64,000 nt of DNA from Flavobacterium sp. CF108 (GCF_900129795.1 NZ_FQWW01000004.1:186001-250000), one strand, 5' to 3'; positions 14,537-25,090 are shown, counted from the first letter of the stretch. A program made the numbers and translations. The notes: generated by a model not told the origin, from the sequence alone.

Positions 14537-17299
14537 TTATATTTTTTCTTCAAAAGGAATATTGACATCTAGTATTTCATTTAGCAACAAAACAACTTCT
14601 TCTACATAACTATTTAAAATTGTCTTGCTTACCGTTATATCCAGATCTTTTTCTTCTTTAAATCCAAAAGGCAAAAACCCTGATTTTAAATTTTTAAATG
14701 AAATAATTCCAACTTCTACTGGAGTATCTCCTGCATTTTCTTCAAACATAAACGCATAAGCTAAAACCTGAATAATTTTATCGTTTTTAAGCTCTTGCGT
14801 TAATCCGTTCCACGATTTAAGTATAACGTTTGTTTTTTCAACTTTTCCGGTCTTATAATCAATGATTCTTATTTTTCCGTTACGAAGTTCAATTCTGTCG
14901 ACATTTCCTTTAATTAACACCGGAAATGGCAAACGAGGATGAATAAGATTTCGTTGAAAAGTCTGTTCCAAAGCAATAATCTTAACAGCATCTCCATTTT
15001 TGATCGCTTCTAATTCCATTTTTAAAAAATTAGATACATTTCGCTTTGCAACTTCAAAGGCTAAAAGATTACGACCTTTTTTAATTTCACCTTCTTTATA
15101 CACTAATTTAAATTGTTTCAACACTTCTTCATCTAATAACTTAAAACAGTTCAATAAATCAGGTTCTGAAATAAATTTTTCAATAAAAGGTTCATACAAC
15201 GCTTTTAATGTTTCGTGAATGATTGTTCCAAGTGTATTTAAAGCGATATTCTCCTCTACTTCTTCGACTTCACGAATACGCAGGATTTTTTGAAAATAAA
15301 ACTCAATTGGATTACGGATATAACTCGTTAATGCAGAAGGAGAAAACCCATTAACAGCAATTTCTTTTAAACGTACCATAACCGCTTCTGATTTCGGAAT
15401 TACCATTGGCTGATATGCCGTTGCTGGTAATACTGGATTATAGATATCAAAAGTCAAATTATGCTTTGATTTTTTTTCGACTTCAAGCTGGGTTATAAAA
15501 CGGCTGCGTTCCCCGGCATCTAATCCGTCATTTTCTGTATTATAAATTAGATAGATATTTTTTGCGCGCTGTAATAAATGATAAAAGTGGTAGGTATAAA
15601 TAGCATCTTTTTCTTTAAAAGTCGGCAAACCTAATTCTTTCTTTACATCGTAGGGAATGAATGAATTCTGAGATTTTCCCGCTGGAAATTTACCTTCATT
15701 CATCGAAGTGACAATTACGGTTTCAAAGTCAAGAACACGGCTTTCAAGAACTCCCATAATTTGTAATCCACGCAAAGGCTCTCCTTCAAAAGAAACTTCA
15801 GCCACATCAATAATCTGCTTATAAATTGCATGAAGTGTATCAATATTATCGATGTGTTTGTGCTGCGAATAATAATTTATGAGTTTATTAATTACTTTAA
15901 AAACAGCATACACAAAAGTTTTAGCGATTTTTTCTTCTTCATTATCATTGCTAAAATTCTGTTTTATCAAAAGTAATATTGCCGAGATATTTTCAAGAAC
16001 CGCCACAGATCCGTTTTCCCATTTCTGAAACAATAAAGAAAACAATTCGGATGGATTTTGATTAAGTTCTAAAATCTTATTGAGAGTAATAAAAGTATAG
16101 TTATTCTCTTTGATTATTCTAACAATATGATTCGTCTTTGCGTACGGCTCAACTAATGGATGTGTCAGAATATCAAGAACATCTTTATAATAAAAAACAT
16201 AGCTGCTGCCAGCACGTGAAAGTGCATTAGTATGCATTTTGAAAAACTTAGCTACCAATATCTGCGATGGGTTATTCTTTCCTGAATATCCCATTGTAAT
16301 GTTTAAAGCTCCAACCGAAGAGGGAAGAGAATATAAAACCGGAATTAAAAGATTTTCTTCTCCCAGCACTATTGCAACCTTATCTAGAGAAGCGGCTGGA
16401 TTTTCATTAATCAAATTCTCAATAATGCTTCCTGCCAATTTAGCTTGTCCAATTGTTTTTGGCGTACCAATAACCTGAATGTTTTTATCTTGAGAAAAAT
16501 CGTCTACAATCCATTCAAAAGGATGAAACTTATAATGCTTCCAACTTTCTTTAAAACGTCGAACAAAAAGTCCTGCATCATGAAAAGGATCATTTAAAAA
16601 TGCCTGGTCTACATCCCAGTAAATTTTGGCCTGATCAAGTGCTAAAAGATGCTGCACAATTTTTTCTTCCGCGGCATTTAAAGCATTAAACCCGGCAAAA
16701 ACAAAGTTACGATTTGAAATTGTATTCGAAAAATGATTCAGATTATTTACTGCTTCTCTATAAATCAAACCTTGATAACCAATCGATTTATTTAAGAGAT
16801 GATTGTATAGTGAATCATAATAAAGAGGCAGAAGTTTCCAAAAGTCAATGTAATTTTCTAAAAGTTTAGTTTTATTTTCGACTTCTATTCCCCATTTCTT
16901 AATGTCTTCGATATCTTTTAAATAAGACAAAACATGGTTTGGCTCTAGAAGATAACGATCAATTTCGTTAAAGTCCTGCAAGAGTGTTTTTGCCCAATTA
17001 GCAAACAACTCAAAAGATTGCTGGTTCTGCTTTTCGGTAACAGATAAATAAACGTCATAAAACTCAAACAGCAGCTCAATTGAATCTACAGATCTAATTG
17101 AAGCAACATCTTGAACAAAATCTTCAATACTTATAATTTCAGGTGAAAGAATTGTTTTTGATGTTTCTTTTTTAAGCGCTTCAATTAAAAAAACTTTAGC
17201 TCTTTTGTTCGGTAAAACAATAGTAGTCTCTGCAAGTTTATCTGAATAATCCTGAATTACAACAGCCGCAATTTTCTCTAAGAAAGAAGTATTTATCAT
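14537..17299 (-). CDS. AddB-like PD-(D/E)XK nuclease family protein
   Basis: This is the probable partner of the AddA-like helicase at 20219-23377 in double-strand break processing. The protein has about 920 residues. The N-terminal half has an inactive helicase-like architecture (TTIVLPNKRAKVFLIEAL near residue 28, FVFAGFNALNAAEEKIV near 195). The exonuclease fold is in the last 230 residues: GNVDRIELRNGKIRIIDYKTGK-type residues, with aspartates in NVDRIE and IIDYKTG. The frame extends upstream to 17326, but that extension (MNGFFYFYT) is encoded by the ompA terminator, so ATG 17299 (MINTSFLEKI) is chosen. No Fe-S cysteine cluster is evident, unlike Bacillus AddB. Confidence 0.8.
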   Translation of the reverse strand: MINTSFLEKIAAVVIQDYSDKLAETTIVLPNKRAKVFLIEALKKETSKTILSPEIISIEDFVQDVASIRSVDSIELLFEFYDVYLSVTEKQNQQSFELFANWAKTLLQDFNEIDRYLLEPNHVLSYLKDIEDIKKWGIEVENKTKLLENYIDFWKLLPLYYDSLYNHLLNKSIGYQGLIYREAVNNLNHFSNTISNRNFVFAGFNALNAAEEKIVQHLLALDQAKIYWDVDQAFLNDPFHDAGLFVRRFKESWKHYKFHPFEWIVDDFSQDKNIQVIGTPKTIGQAKLAGSIIENLINENPAASLDKVAIVLGEENLLIPVLYSLPSSVGALNITMGYSGKNNPSQILVAKFFKMHTNALSRAGSSYVFYYKDVLDILTHPLVEPYAKTNHIVRIIKENNYTFITLNKILELNQNPSELFSLLFQKWENGSVAVLENISAILLLIKQNFSNDNEEEKIAKTFVYAVFKVINKLINYYSQHKHIDNIDTLHAIYKQIIDVAEVSFEGEPLRGLQIMGVLESRVLDFETVIVTSMNEGKFPAGKSQNSFIPYDVKKELGLPTFKEKDAIYTYHFYHLLQRAKNIYLIYNTENDGLDAGERSRFITQLEVEKKSKHNLTFDIYNPVLPATAYQPMVIPKSEAVMVRLKEIAVNGFSPSALTSYIRNPIEFYFQKILRIREVEEVEENIALNTLGTIIHETLKALYEPFIEKFISEPDLLNCFKLLDEEVLKQFKLVYKEGEIKKGRNLLAFEVAKRNVSNFLKMELEAIKNGDAVKIIALEQTFQRNLIHPRLPFPVLIKGNVDRIELRNGKIRIIDYKTGKVEKTNVILKSWNGLTQELKNDKIIQVLAYAFMFEENAGDTPVEVGIISFKNLKSGFLPFGFKEEKDLDITVSKTILNSYVEEVVLLLNEILDVNIPFEEKI

Positions 17300-17314
17300 T
17301 GTATAAAAATAAAA

Positions 17315-17340
17315 AAAGCCATTCAATTAAGAATGGCTTT
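17315..17340 (-). terminator. Terminator of ompA
   Basis: AAAGCCATTC and GAATGGCTTT form a 10-bp stem with a 6-base loop, followed on the minus strand by a T run. It lies between ompA and the AddB-like gene. Confidence 0.85.
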
Positions 17341-17363
17341 TAGAATTTTATTTACAAAGTAAA

Positions 17364-18830
17364 TTATAGTTTACCTTGGTATTTAGAACCTACGTGTTTA
17401 ATTTCAGTTCTTCTGTTTTGTGCTTTACCTGCAGCAGTTTTGTTACTTGCAACTGGTTGAGAAGATCCAAATCCTTTAGCTTCTAAGTTTTCTGGATTAA
17501 CTCCTCTTTCAACTAAAGCGTTTAATACAGCGTTAGCTCTGTCTTGAGAAAGTTTATCGTTTACTTTAGCAGAACCTGTACTATCTGTGTGTCCTTCAAT
17601 AGAGAATTTCGCGTTTGGATAGTTTTTAAGGATTTCTTTAATAGCATCTAATCTAGCTGGAGTTTCTTTGTCACCAGTTTTGAAAGTAGCTTTTCCTGAG
17701 TTAAAGTAGATTGCTCTAGCTTGAACTTTAAGATCTTCTAAAGCTTGAGAAGATACTTCAGGACATCCTCTGTTACTAGCTGGACCAGCAACTGTAGGAC
17801 AATCGTCATCTTTATCTAAAACACCATCTTTATCAGCGTCTAAGAAAGGACAACCACCATTTTCTTTAGGACCTGCAACTGTAGGACATTTATCGTCTTT
17901 GTCAGCGATTCCGTCTCCGTCAGTATCAGGACAACCTTTTAATGCAGCTAAACCAGCAACATCTGGACAAGCGTCATCTTTGTCAGCAACACCGTCTCCG
18001 TCTCTATCAGGACATCCGTTTAATGCAGCTAAACCAAATTCGTTTGGACAAGCATCAGAAGCATCAACGATTCCGTCTCCGTCAGTATCAGGACATCCGT
18101 TGAATTGTTTTAAACCAGCAACATCTGGACAAGCATCATCTTTATCGTAGATACCGTCACCGTCAGTGTCTTTTCCACCAAATTTGAATACAAGACCAGC
18201 AGTGTGTTGGAAGTGAGATGGAGCATCTGGAGTTCCAGAAGCATCTTCTCTATCTCCGCTTACAGACCATTTGTATTTAGTAGCTAACTCAAGACCAATA
18301 GCATCAGTAAACCAGAAAGTAATTCCAGCACCTGGGTTTACAGTTCCGTAGCTGCTATCTCCAAAGAAAGTATAACCTCCACCAACAGATAACGAAGGAT
18401 CAATCACTTTAGATTTGATTAATTCTTGGAAGCTGTATTTGATAGTAGCATCAATCCCGTAGTACATTAAATCTCCAGGGTTGTAAACAATCATACCTCT
18501 TGAATCATGACCAGCAGCATCTGGAGCAAAAACTACATATTTATCAATTTTGTTTACAGATCCTTGTAAACCAACTGAGAAACCACTACCAACGTATCTA
18601 GACACACCAATGTAAGATAAAGAAGGAAGAATATTCCAGTTGTCTTTTACTGCGAATGGCTGAGAAAAGTGCGCAGGGAAAAAGTCAACATGTTCTGGAC
18701 TTGCACTAGTCCTTGTATCCACAGCATTCACCCCAAAAGAGATAGCCCATGGATTGTTACTGTCTTGTGCGTGAGAACTTAAACCCATCACCATCATTAC
18801 AGCAACTAAAAGTTTGTTAAGATGTTTCAT
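17364..18830 (-). CDS. OmpA family outer-membrane protein with thrombospondin type 3 repeats
   Basis: A 488-residue major outer-membrane protein that ties the outer membrane to peptidoglycan. It has a signal peptide ([22 protein letters not shown]) and an N-terminal beta-barrel of about 200 residues. Then come five to six calcium-binding repeats of the form DxDGDGxxDxxDxCP (about residues 225-345). The C-terminal OmpA peptidoglycan-binding domain contains [12 protein letters not shown] and the conserved LSQDRANAV and NRRTEI. It is P60-like in architecture. Its strong consensus promoter and terminator suggest high, independent expression. It lies between kbl and the AddB-like gene, with no functional link apparent. 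Confidence 0.92.
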   Translation of the reverse strand: MKHLNKLLVAVMMVMGLSSHAQDSNNPWAISFGVNAVDTRTSASPEHVDFFPAHFSQPFAVKDNWNILPSLSYIGVSRYVGSGFSVGLQGSVNKIDKYVVFAPDAAGHDSRGMIVYNPGDLMYYGIDATIKYSFQELIKSKVIDPSLSVGGGYTFFGDSSYGTVNPGAGITFWFTDAIGLELATKYKWSVSGDREDASGTPDAPSHFQHTAGLVFKFGGKDTDGDGIYDKDDACPDVAGLKQFNGCPDTDGDGIVDASDACPNEFGLAALNGCPDRDGDGVADKDDACPDVAGLAALKGCPDTDGDGIADKDDKCPTVAGPKENGGCPFLDADKDGVLDKDDDCPTVAGPASNRGCPEVSSQALEDLKVQARAIYFNSGKATFKTGDKETPARLDAIKEILKNYPNAKFSIEGHTDSTGSAKVNDKLSQDRANAVLNALVERGVNPENLEAKGFGSSQPVASNKTAAGKAQNRRTEIKHVGSKYQGKL

Positions 18831-18867
18831 ACTTAATTTTTTTAATTACAATTTAGTTAATTACAAG

Positions 18868-18897
18868 CAAAAGTAACACCAAATTTTTTAAATACAA
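18868..18897 (-). promoter_or_regulatory. Promoter of ompA
   Basis: On the minus strand TTG (18897-18895), 19 bases, TACTTTTG (18875-18868): a perfect Bacteroidota consensus with ideal spacing. The leader would be about 30 bases. Confidence 0.75.
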
Positions 18898-18943
18898 AAT
18901 CAAATGTTAAAAAAAACCTACAAAAATTACTTGAATGTGGTAA

Positions 18944-20137
18944 TTATATAACTTTTAACATTTTACCTGTTAATTTAAAAGCTTCTATTGCCTTGTCTAG
19001 ATGCTCTTTAGAATGAGCAGCGGAAAGCTGTACTCTTATCCTGGCTTTATCTTTAGGAACTACCGGAAAGAAAAAACCTATAACATAAATTCCTTGTTTT
19101 AAAAGTTCATTTGCCATAGTCTGTGATAATTTTGCATCATATAACATTACAGGTACAATAGCAGAATCACCATCTATTATATCAAAACCTGCATTTTTCA
19201 TTCCTTCCTTAAAGTAATTAGTATTCCATTCCAATTTATCTCTAAGTGTTGTATCTTTTTCTAATAATTCAAAAACTTTTATGGAAGCTCCTACAATTGA
19301 CGGCGCTAATGAATTAGAGAATAAATAAGGTCTTGAACGCTGGCGTAAAATTTCTATTATTTCTTTTTTAGCAGTCGTGTATCCACCCATTGCTCCACCC
19401 AATGCTTTTCCTAATGTACCTGTTATAATATCAACACGTCCCATTACACCTTTTGCTTCAAGCGTACCTTTACCTGTTGCTCCAATAAATCCGGCAGCAT
19501 GACATTCATCTACCATAACTAATGCATCATATTTATCAGCCAGGTCGCAAATCTTATCCAGAGGAGCAACTAATCCATCCATAGAGAAAACACCATCGGT
19601 TACAATTAGTTTAAAACGTGTTCCCGCTTCGGTTGCTTTAATTAATTGCTGTTCCAGATCTTCCATGTTGCTGTTTTCATAGCGATAACGAGCAGCTTTA
19701 CATAAACGAACTCCATCTATAATAGAAGCATGATTTAAACTGTCTGAAATAATCGCATCATTTTCTCCTAATAAAGGTTCAAAGACACCGCCGTTTGCAT
19801 CAAAAGCTGCAGCATATAATATGGTATCTTCTGTACCATAAAAATCTGCAATCTTTTTTTCTAGTGTTTTGTGAATATCCTGAGTTCCGCAAATGAAACG
19901 TACAGACGACATTCCGAAACCATGCGTATCCATTGCGTCTTTTGCAGCCTGAACCACTTCCGGATGTGACGAAAGACCTAAATAATTATTGGCACAAAAA
20001 TTTAAAACTGTCTCTCCTGTCGAAATTGTAATCTCTGCACCTTGAGCAGAAGTTATAATTCGCTCCTTTTTAAAAATTCCATTTTCCTCGATTGTCTGCA
20101 GCTCACTTTGCAGATGCTCTTTAATTTTACCGTACAT
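18944..20137 (-). CDS. kbl: Glycine C-acetyltransferase (2-amino-3-ketobutyrate CoA ligase)
   Basis: A PLP enzyme that cleaves 2-amino-3-oxobutyrate with CoA into glycine and acetyl-CoA, the second step of threonine degradation. It has 397 residues, the usual length. The PLP lysine is K244 in [14 protein letters not shown], the same number as in E. coli Kbl. Other alpha-oxoamine synthase marks are [26 protein letters not shown] and [12 protein letters not shown] threonine dehydrogenase gene is not in the neighbourhood. The gene lies 81 bases downstream of the AddA-like gene. Confidence 0.94.
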   Translation of the reverse strand: MYGKIKEHLQSELQTIEENGIFKKERIITSAQGAEITISTGETVLNFCANNYLGLSSHPEVVQAAKDAMDTHGFGMSSVRFICGTQDIHKTLEKKIADFYGTEDTILYAAAFDANGGVFEPLLGENDAIISDSLNHASIIDGVRLCKAARYRYENSNMEDLEQQLIKATEAGTRFKLIVTDGVFSMDGLVAPLDKICDLADKYDALVMVDECHAAGFIGATGKGTLEAKGVMGRVDIITGTLGKALGGAMGGYTTAKKEIIEILRQRSRPYLFSNSLAPSIVGASIKVFELLEKDTTLRDKLEWNTNYFKEGMKNAGFDIIDGDSAIVPVMLYDAKLSQTMANELLKQGIYVIGFFFPVVPKDKARIRVQLSAAHSKEHLDKAIEAFKLTGKMLKVI

Positions 20138-20218
20138 TTTTATCTATTTAAAACGTTAAATATTAACAACTTAACCCGTAAAAAGTGAAGTTTTTTCTTT
20201 AACATCTGATTAATATTT

Positions 20219-23200
20219 TCACAAATTTACCACTTCAATTTCCGATCCTATATATACCAAAACCTTTTTTAACACTTTGTATCCTAAATCTTCAATAGCA
20301 TCCTGATATTCTTGAATTTGTTGCTGATATTTTGAATTAATTGCGCCAGTTTTATAATCCAGCAAATAAGCTTCCTTATTATTAGTCAATACAACGCGGT
20401 CTGGTTTTAAAATTTTTCCTTCTTTTTGAACTATGGTCTGCTCATTTAAAACCTTATAATTGCTGTCAAAACAAATACTTAATTCATTATGATTCACAAT
20501 TTCATTTAGTGTTCTTAAAACCATTTCAGATTGATCAATCGTAATTAAACCATTTTCAAGTGCTTTTACAACTGCAAGATCCACATCTGACTTATCTTTT
20601 ATGAAAGCCAAAATTTCATGCACAATATTTCCATACGAAATTGCTTCCTGCCGATGCGTTCCCCACATTAAGGCTTCACGCTGTGCTATTTTAATATTTT
20701 TAGGATTTAAAACTTCTTTTACGATTGGAATTATCTTTAATGTATCAACAGATTCTTCAGATTTAGAAAGTTTAGTTTTATTTCCAAATTCATATTCCAG
20801 CTTTTCAGAATCAAAAACACCTTCATGCATCAAAAATTTAATGAAATACGAAGCCATATTATTTGGAAATTCACCGTCTTTTCTTTCTTTTAAAGATTGG
20901 GAAATAATATACAATTGTTCTTCGGCACGCGTTAAGGCAACATATAGAACATTAATATTATCCAGTAATTCTTCTTGTTTTTTTAAATTAAAAACCACCG
21001 AAGCACTTTCACCAAAACCCTCAACCGCACTACTATTATCAATTAAAGCTTTTGGCACTCCTAAATCAGATTCTTCAGTATCGAGCCATAATTTATCTTT
21101 TGGTTTTCTGTTATAGTCTTCTTCTGCGAAAGGCATAATTACAACCGGAAATTCCAAACCTTTTGATTTATGAATGGTCATTATTCGAACTGCATTATTT
21201 CCTTCCGGTGACGGAATACTGAATTTTTCTGCGTTCTTATCCCAATAATTCAAAAAGTCAGCTATTCCCGCCTGGTTTCGAATATCTCTTTCTAAAACAA
21301 TATCCAGAAAAAACTGCACATAAGCATTTCCTTCTGACGGAGGTATAAATTTTGAAACGATTATTTCTACAGCTTCATAAAGTGATTTTTTTCGAACATT
21401 TTCAAAAGACAGCGAAACATCAAATGTCAAAAGCCATTTTTCAAAATCTTCTTCAAATTGCTGTGACATTCCCTGCGCAATAAAATCATGAATTGGCATT
21501 TCGATCTCTTTATTTTCAGCTAAAAAGTGAAGAAAATAGGCTTTTGATTCTAAATCGGCATTGTTGTTTAAATACCTGAGGAGATTAATTATCAAACGAA
21601 CTTCTGTCGCATTTTGAATCATTAATGTTTCTGATGATAAAAGTGGAATATTTTGTTCTGTCAGGTAATTTGCAATTGCAATTCCCTGATCTCTTTTTCG
21701 AGTTAAAACAACAATATCTTTATATTTAAAACCTTCCCGAAGTACTTTTTGAATTGTATTTAAAGTCGCTAAAACATACAAATCTGATTTTTCAACAACT
21801 TCTTCTTCATCTGCAAAATCTGATTTTTCGATTATTGGAAGAAAAGAAATATTTACATAACCGCCTTTTTTTGAATTTGTATTTTGAAAACTATGATTTT
21901 CATATAAATCTTTATAATCTTCATTTATAAATTCAGAAGAAATCAATTTAAAAAAAGCGTTATTAAAATTAATAACCTCACTATAACTTCTGTAGTTTGT
22001 ATCTAAATGTTTCAGCACTTTTTCATGACTAAAAAAAGAAACTTCTTCTTTTCCTAATTCAATAAACTGTTCCGCTTTTCCTCCTCTCCATCTGTAAATA
22101 GATTGTTTAGGATCGCCCACTATCATTAAAGTTCCTTTATTACCATAATCATCTTCACCAGAAAGTGAGTTATGAATTAACGGAATTAAATTCTGCCATT
22201 GCATTTCTGAAGTATCCTGAAATTCATCGATAAAAAAATGGCGATATCGCTCGCCTAAACGCTCATAAATAAACGGCGCAGGCTGATTTTGAATTTCACG
22301 ATGAATAATCGCATTGAATTCTGAAATGGATAAAACATTTTGTTCTGACTGAATCTTTGCCAATTCATTACTCACCGTATTTAGCAAAGAAAGCGGCGTA
22401 ATGTTTTTCAGGAATGCTTTATAAAAATCTCGTTTTTCAAAATTCTTATAAACCTTAACCAAAATTTGAAGTAATTCCGGAATTATATTTTCAATTAATG
22501 ATTTGTCTTTTGCTGTTTTATTAATGGCAATATCATCAAATTCATGAAAAGTTTTATTTCGCGGATTAAATTTTCCATCTCGTATGCTTTCCAGGTGATT
22601 TGGAAATGTTCCTCTCGAAAATGATTTTAAATCAATTCCGTTTTTATCAATTAATGAAAGTGCTTCTATTGCAAATTGCTCGTTTTCTGATTCCAGATCT
22701 TTGCACAATGCCAGCATTTTCTTTTTAATCTCAATAAACTCATCGATTGTTTTATCATTAAAATGAAGAATTTCATTTCGATTATTTTCGTTCAAAACCA
22801 AGCGTCCGGTTTCAAGAATTTCTCTGGAAATATCCCAACTTTTATCATCGTCGGTTTTTTCCATTGTAAAATCGATCAGCAATTTAGTCAGCGTTTCGTC
22901 CTGACCGGCTTGTGCAATAATAGCATCAACGGCTTCTACCAATAAATTTTCGGTATCCAGAGTGACTTCAAAAGTCATGGGAAGGTTTAAATCGTGCGCA
23001 AAGGCACGAATTACTTTGTGCGTAAATTTATCAATGGTCGAAATATCAAAAGCAGCATAATTGTGAATTAAATGCTTGATGATACTTTGCGCTTTTACTT
23101 TAATCTGAATTATTGAAAGTCCGATATCTCGAGACAAATCTTCCATTAAATCGACAGCTTTCAAAGAAGGTTCATCTTTTGCAAATTCAGATAAACTTCC

Positions 23201-23377
23201 CACAATACGGCTTTTCATTTCATGAACTGCCTTGTTTGTAAAAGTTATGGCTAAGATATTACGGTAAGCATCGGGAGTTTTTGATGAAAGAATAATTTTT
23301 AAATATTCTTTTACCAAAGTATACGTCTTTCCTGATCCTGCAGAAGCATCATAAATGGAAAAAGACGGACTTTGCAT
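20219..23377 (-). CDS. AddA-like UvrD-family helicase with C-terminal nuclease
   Basis: A 1052-residue ATP-dependent helicase-nuclease for recombinational repair. Superfamily 1 motifs appear in order: Walker A ASAGSGKTYTL (K17), TFTNKAVHEM (motif Ia), DEFQDTSEMQW (motif II), IVGDPKQSIYRWRGG (motif III), MTIHKSKGLEFPVVIMPF (motif V), NVLYVALTRAEEQLYI (motif VI). A PD-(D/E)XK nuclease closes the protein (KPDRVVLTN ... AYLLDYKTG). This is the RecB/AddA layout. The AddB-like partner lies at 14537, separated by kbl and ompA on the same strand. A promoter match is at 23398-23427. Confidence 0.9.
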   Translation of the reverse strand: MQSPSFSIYDASAGSGKTYTLVKEYLKIILSSKTPDAYRNILAITFTNKAVHEMKSRIVGSLSEFAKDEPSLKAVDLMEDLSRDIGLSIIQIKVKAQSIIKHLIHNYAAFDISTIDKFTHKVIRAFAHDLNLPMTFEVTLDTENLLVEAVDAIIAQAGQDETLTKLLIDFTMEKTDDDKSWDISREILETGRLVLNENNRNEILHFNDKTIDEFIEIKKKMLALCKDLESENEQFAIEALSLIDKNGIDLKSFSRGTFPNHLESIRDGKFNPRNKTFHEFDDIAINKTAKDKSLIENIIPELLQILVKVYKNFEKRDFYKAFLKNITPLSLLNTVSNELAKIQSEQNVLSISEFNAIIHREIQNQPAPFIYERLGERYRHFFIDEFQDTSEMQWQNLIPLIHNSLSGEDDYGNKGTLMIVGDPKQSIYRWRGGKAEQFIELGKEEVSFFSHEKVLKHLDTNYRSYSEVINFNNAFFKLISSEFINEDYKDLYENHSFQNTNSKKGGYVNISFLPIIEKSDFADEEEVVEKSDLYVLATLNTIQKVLREGFKYKDIVVLTRKRDQGIAIANYLTEQNIPLLSSETLMIQNATEVRLIINLLRYLNNNADLESKAYFLHFLAENKEIEMPIHDFIAQGMSQQFEEDFEKWLLTFDVSLSFENVRKKSLYEAVEIIVSKFIPPSEGNAYVQFFLDIVLERDIRNQAGIADFLNYWDKNAEKFSIPSPEGNNAVRIMTIHKSKGLEFPVVIMPFAEEDYNRKPKDKLWLDTEESDLGVPKALIDNSSAVEGFGESASVVFNLKKQEELLDNINVLYVALTRAEEQLYIISQSLKERKDGEFPNNMASYFIKFLMHEGVFDSEKLEYEFGNKTKLSKSEESVDTLKIIPIVKEVLNPKNIKIAQREALMWGTHRQEAISYGNIVHEILAFIKDKSDVDLAVVKALENGLITIDQSEMVLRTLNEIVNHNELSICFDSNYKVLNEQTIVQKEGKILKPDRVVLTNNKEAYLLDYKTGAINSKYQQQIQEYQDAIEDLGYKVLKKVLVYIGSEIEVVNL

Positions 23378-23397
23378 AGGTTTGGTTTTTTGTATTG

Positions 23398-23427
23398 TAA
23401 AAATAGTACAATAATATCAAACCTCAA
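23398..23427 (-). promoter_or_regulatory. Probable promoter of the AddA-like gene
   Basis: Minus strand TTG (23427-23425), 19 bases, TATTTTTA (23405-23398) matches the consensus except for the last base. It is 20 bases from the ATG at 23377. Confidence 0.5.
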
Positions 23428-23442
23428 TAATGTAAAATTTTC

Positions 23443-23620
23443 AAATTCCAAAAAAATAAAAATTCCAAATTCCAATATCTGCAATGAAAATTCCAAAAAA
23501 TAAAAATTCTAAATCCCAATATCTACAATGAAAATCCCAATAATGAAAAATTCCAAATTCCAATATCTGCGTGCAATGAACACTCAAATATTGGGATTTG
23601 GAATTTATTTTTTGTTTTTT
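23443..23620. repeat. Short tandem repeats plus inverted copy downstream of lspA
   Basis: About three degenerate copies of a 44-48 bp unit (AAATTCC ... CAATATCTGCAATGA) start at 23443, 23488 and 23532. An inverted half-copy (ATTGGGATTTGGAATTTA, about 23590) can pair with them. That pairing may form the lspA terminator on the minus strand. The same AAATTCCAA words recur at 2101, 39423, 49561 and 54207. Confidence 0.65.
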
Positions 23621-23630
23621 TTTTAAATTA

Positions 23631-24227
23631 TTAGTGTTTTGGAAATGCTCTTTTATTGAAAACCAACAAAATTCCAACACCTGTAGAAATCGCCATATCG
23701 GCAACATTAAAAATAGCATTGAAGAACATAAAATGTTTTCCTCCAAAGATTGGAAGCCACGATGGAAGATCACCTTCCCAAATAGGAAAGTAAAACATAT
23801 CTACTACTAAACCATGAAACCAGGTTCCGTATGGATGCGGCGAGAAAAGTGTCGCCAGATTATGTGTGCTGTCATCAAAAATAACTCCGTAAAAAACAGA
23901 ATCGATAATATTACCTGCGGCTCCGGCAAAAATTAAAGCTATTGAAACAATCAAATAAGTGGAGTGACGTTTCTTAACGGCATCAGCAAGCCAGTATCCA
24001 ATTCCGAATACTGCAAAAATCCTGAAAACGGTTAGAATCAACTTTCCGTATTCTCCCGGAATTTTTGTTCCCCATGCCATTCCTTCATTTTCAATAAAAT
24101 GAATTCTAAACCAATCAAAAAGCACAACTTCTTCACCTAGAACGAAGTTTGTTTTTACATAGATTTTAGAAAGCTGATCGACAATTAGAACTAAAAATAT
24201 AAGGAAATACGCTTTTCTTAATGACAT
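23631..24227 (-). CDS. lspA: Lipoprotein signal peptidase (signal peptidase II)
   Basis: An inner-membrane aspartyl protease that removes the signal peptide of prolipoproteins. It has 198 residues with about four hydrophobic helices. The catalytic aspartates are visible at D109 (GNIIDSVFYG) and D177 (FNVADMAI). The conserved substrate-binding region is FIENEGMAWG (residues 44-53). A longer periplasmic loop between them (about residues 115-165) is typical of Bacteroidota LspA. It precedes the AddA-like gene on the same strand, but tandem repeats and a promoter intervene, so they are probably separate transcripts. Confidence 0.93.
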   Translation of the reverse strand: MSLRKAYFLIFLVLIVDQLSKIYVKTNFVLGEEVVLFDWFRIHFIENEGMAWGTKIPGEYGKLILTVFRIFAVFGIGYWLADAVKKRHSTYLIVSIALIFAGAAGNIIDSVFYGVIFDDSTHNLATLFSPHPYGTWFHGLVVDMFYFPIWEGDLPSWLPIFGGKHFMFFNAIFNVADMAISTGVGILLVFNKRAFPKH

Positions 24228-24271
24228 TTTATGATTTTTTGATGCGCAAAAATAACAATTAAATCAAAAAA

Positions 24272-24291
24272 AACGCTCCCTTGGGAACGTT
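24272..24291 (-). terminator. Terminator of the small basic protein gene
   Basis: AACGCTCCC and GGGAACGTT pair with one mismatch around TT. A run of eight T's follows on the minus strand. Confidence 0.7.
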
Positions 24292-24348
24292 AATTGTTTC
24301 GTAATAAAACTTAAACAAAATAATTTGCTTCTATTATTAGTTTTTGAT

Positions 24349-24555
24349 CTATCTTTTTGCAACAGCATTTGCCGGGCTGTCTGTAAAGAATTCTGAGATA
24401 GATTTAAAAATACCTTTACTGGGCTTTCCAGCGGCAGCTCTCTTGGCTTCTGCTTTTTTTACTTCTGCCTTAAATTTAACGCGTAATTTTTCAAATTCCT
24501 TCATTCTGTGCTCAACATCGGAATTTACATCTTTGAATTTCAATACTTTAGCCAT
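24349..24555 (-). CDS. Small basic hypothetical protein
   Basis: A 68-residue, very lysine- and alanine-rich protein starting MAKVLKFKDVNSDVEHRMKE. Residues of about 15-45 should form a charged, possibly coiled-coil helix (EKLRVKFKAEVKKAEAKRAA). The C-terminus is KSISEFFTDSPANAVAKR. It has no signal peptide. I do not recognise a named family. A dedicated terminator at 24272 supports it as a real transcribed gene. It lies divergent from the roadblock pair, with which it shares a 180-base intergenic region. Nucleic-acid binding is a guess from charge only. Confidence 0.65.
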   Translation of the reverse strand: MAKVLKFKDVNSDVEHRMKEFEKLRVKFKAEVKKAEAKRAAAGKPSKGIFKSISEFFTDSPANAVAKR

Positions 24556-24733
24556 TGTGTAAGTTTTTTAAGTAAAAAAATAAAATATTTAACGGTTTGG
24601 TTTTACAATAATACATAATTTAATTTATATTTGTTAACAAAAATTAACACTTGTTTAATAAATACCACAACTACAACAGATAATATATACTAAAAGCGAA
24701 TTAATTTTAACTTTTCCACAAACCTTACAATAT

Positions 24734-25090
24734 ACGAATGAAATAACTACTATTCTAAACAAATTTTTGGTCGATACTAAAGCCAGCGCAGCTTTAATTT
24801 TAAACGGAAAGGGAAAACTAATCACTTCTCTTAATCTGGACTACAGCGACAGCATTGCTGCAATGAGTGCAGGAATTTTATCTATGTGTGAAAAATTTCT
24901 AATTGATCTGGAAAAAGGCTCTTTAAAACAACTTTACTTAAAGAGTTCCGATGGGGTTGTCGTCGGAAATAAAATAAGCGGTTCAAACTTCGTGATTGCA
25001 TTTTCAAGAGAAGGAAGCAACCTTGGTTTATTAATGCATTCTACTGATGAATTATCTGTAGAACTCAGCAAAAATTCCCTATTAAAATAA
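24734..25090 (+). CDS. Roadblock/LC7-like protein with non-ATG start (probably ACG)
   Basis: This protein of about 118 residues has the roadblock fold pattern: helix, strand with ALILNGKGKLI, central helix (SIAAMSAGILSMCEKF), hydrophobic strands (FVIAFS, LGLLMH), and a C-terminal helix. The first available canonical-type start is TTG 24767, but it would remove most of helix 1. The frame is open back to 24662 without ATG, GTG or an earlier TTG. Reading ACG at 24734 as start gives xNEITTILNKFLVDTK, a proper helix 1. ACG is one change from ATG. It is followed after 32 bases by a second roadblock gene. Roadblock proteins usually dimerise and regulate small GTPases (MglB type). Confidence 0.7.
   Translation, partial: TNEITTILNKFLVDTKASAALILNGKGKLITSLNLDYSDSIAAMSAGILSMCEKFLIDLEKGSLKQLYLKSSDGVVVGNKISGSNFVIAFSREGSNLGLLMHSTDELSVELSKNSLLK

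Noticed and set aside
17300..17326. Upstream start for the AddB-like protein
   Set aside because: It would translate the ompA terminator hairpin.
24767..24769. TTG as start of the first roadblock protein
   Set aside because: It removes most of helix 1, while an in-frame ACG further up restores it.
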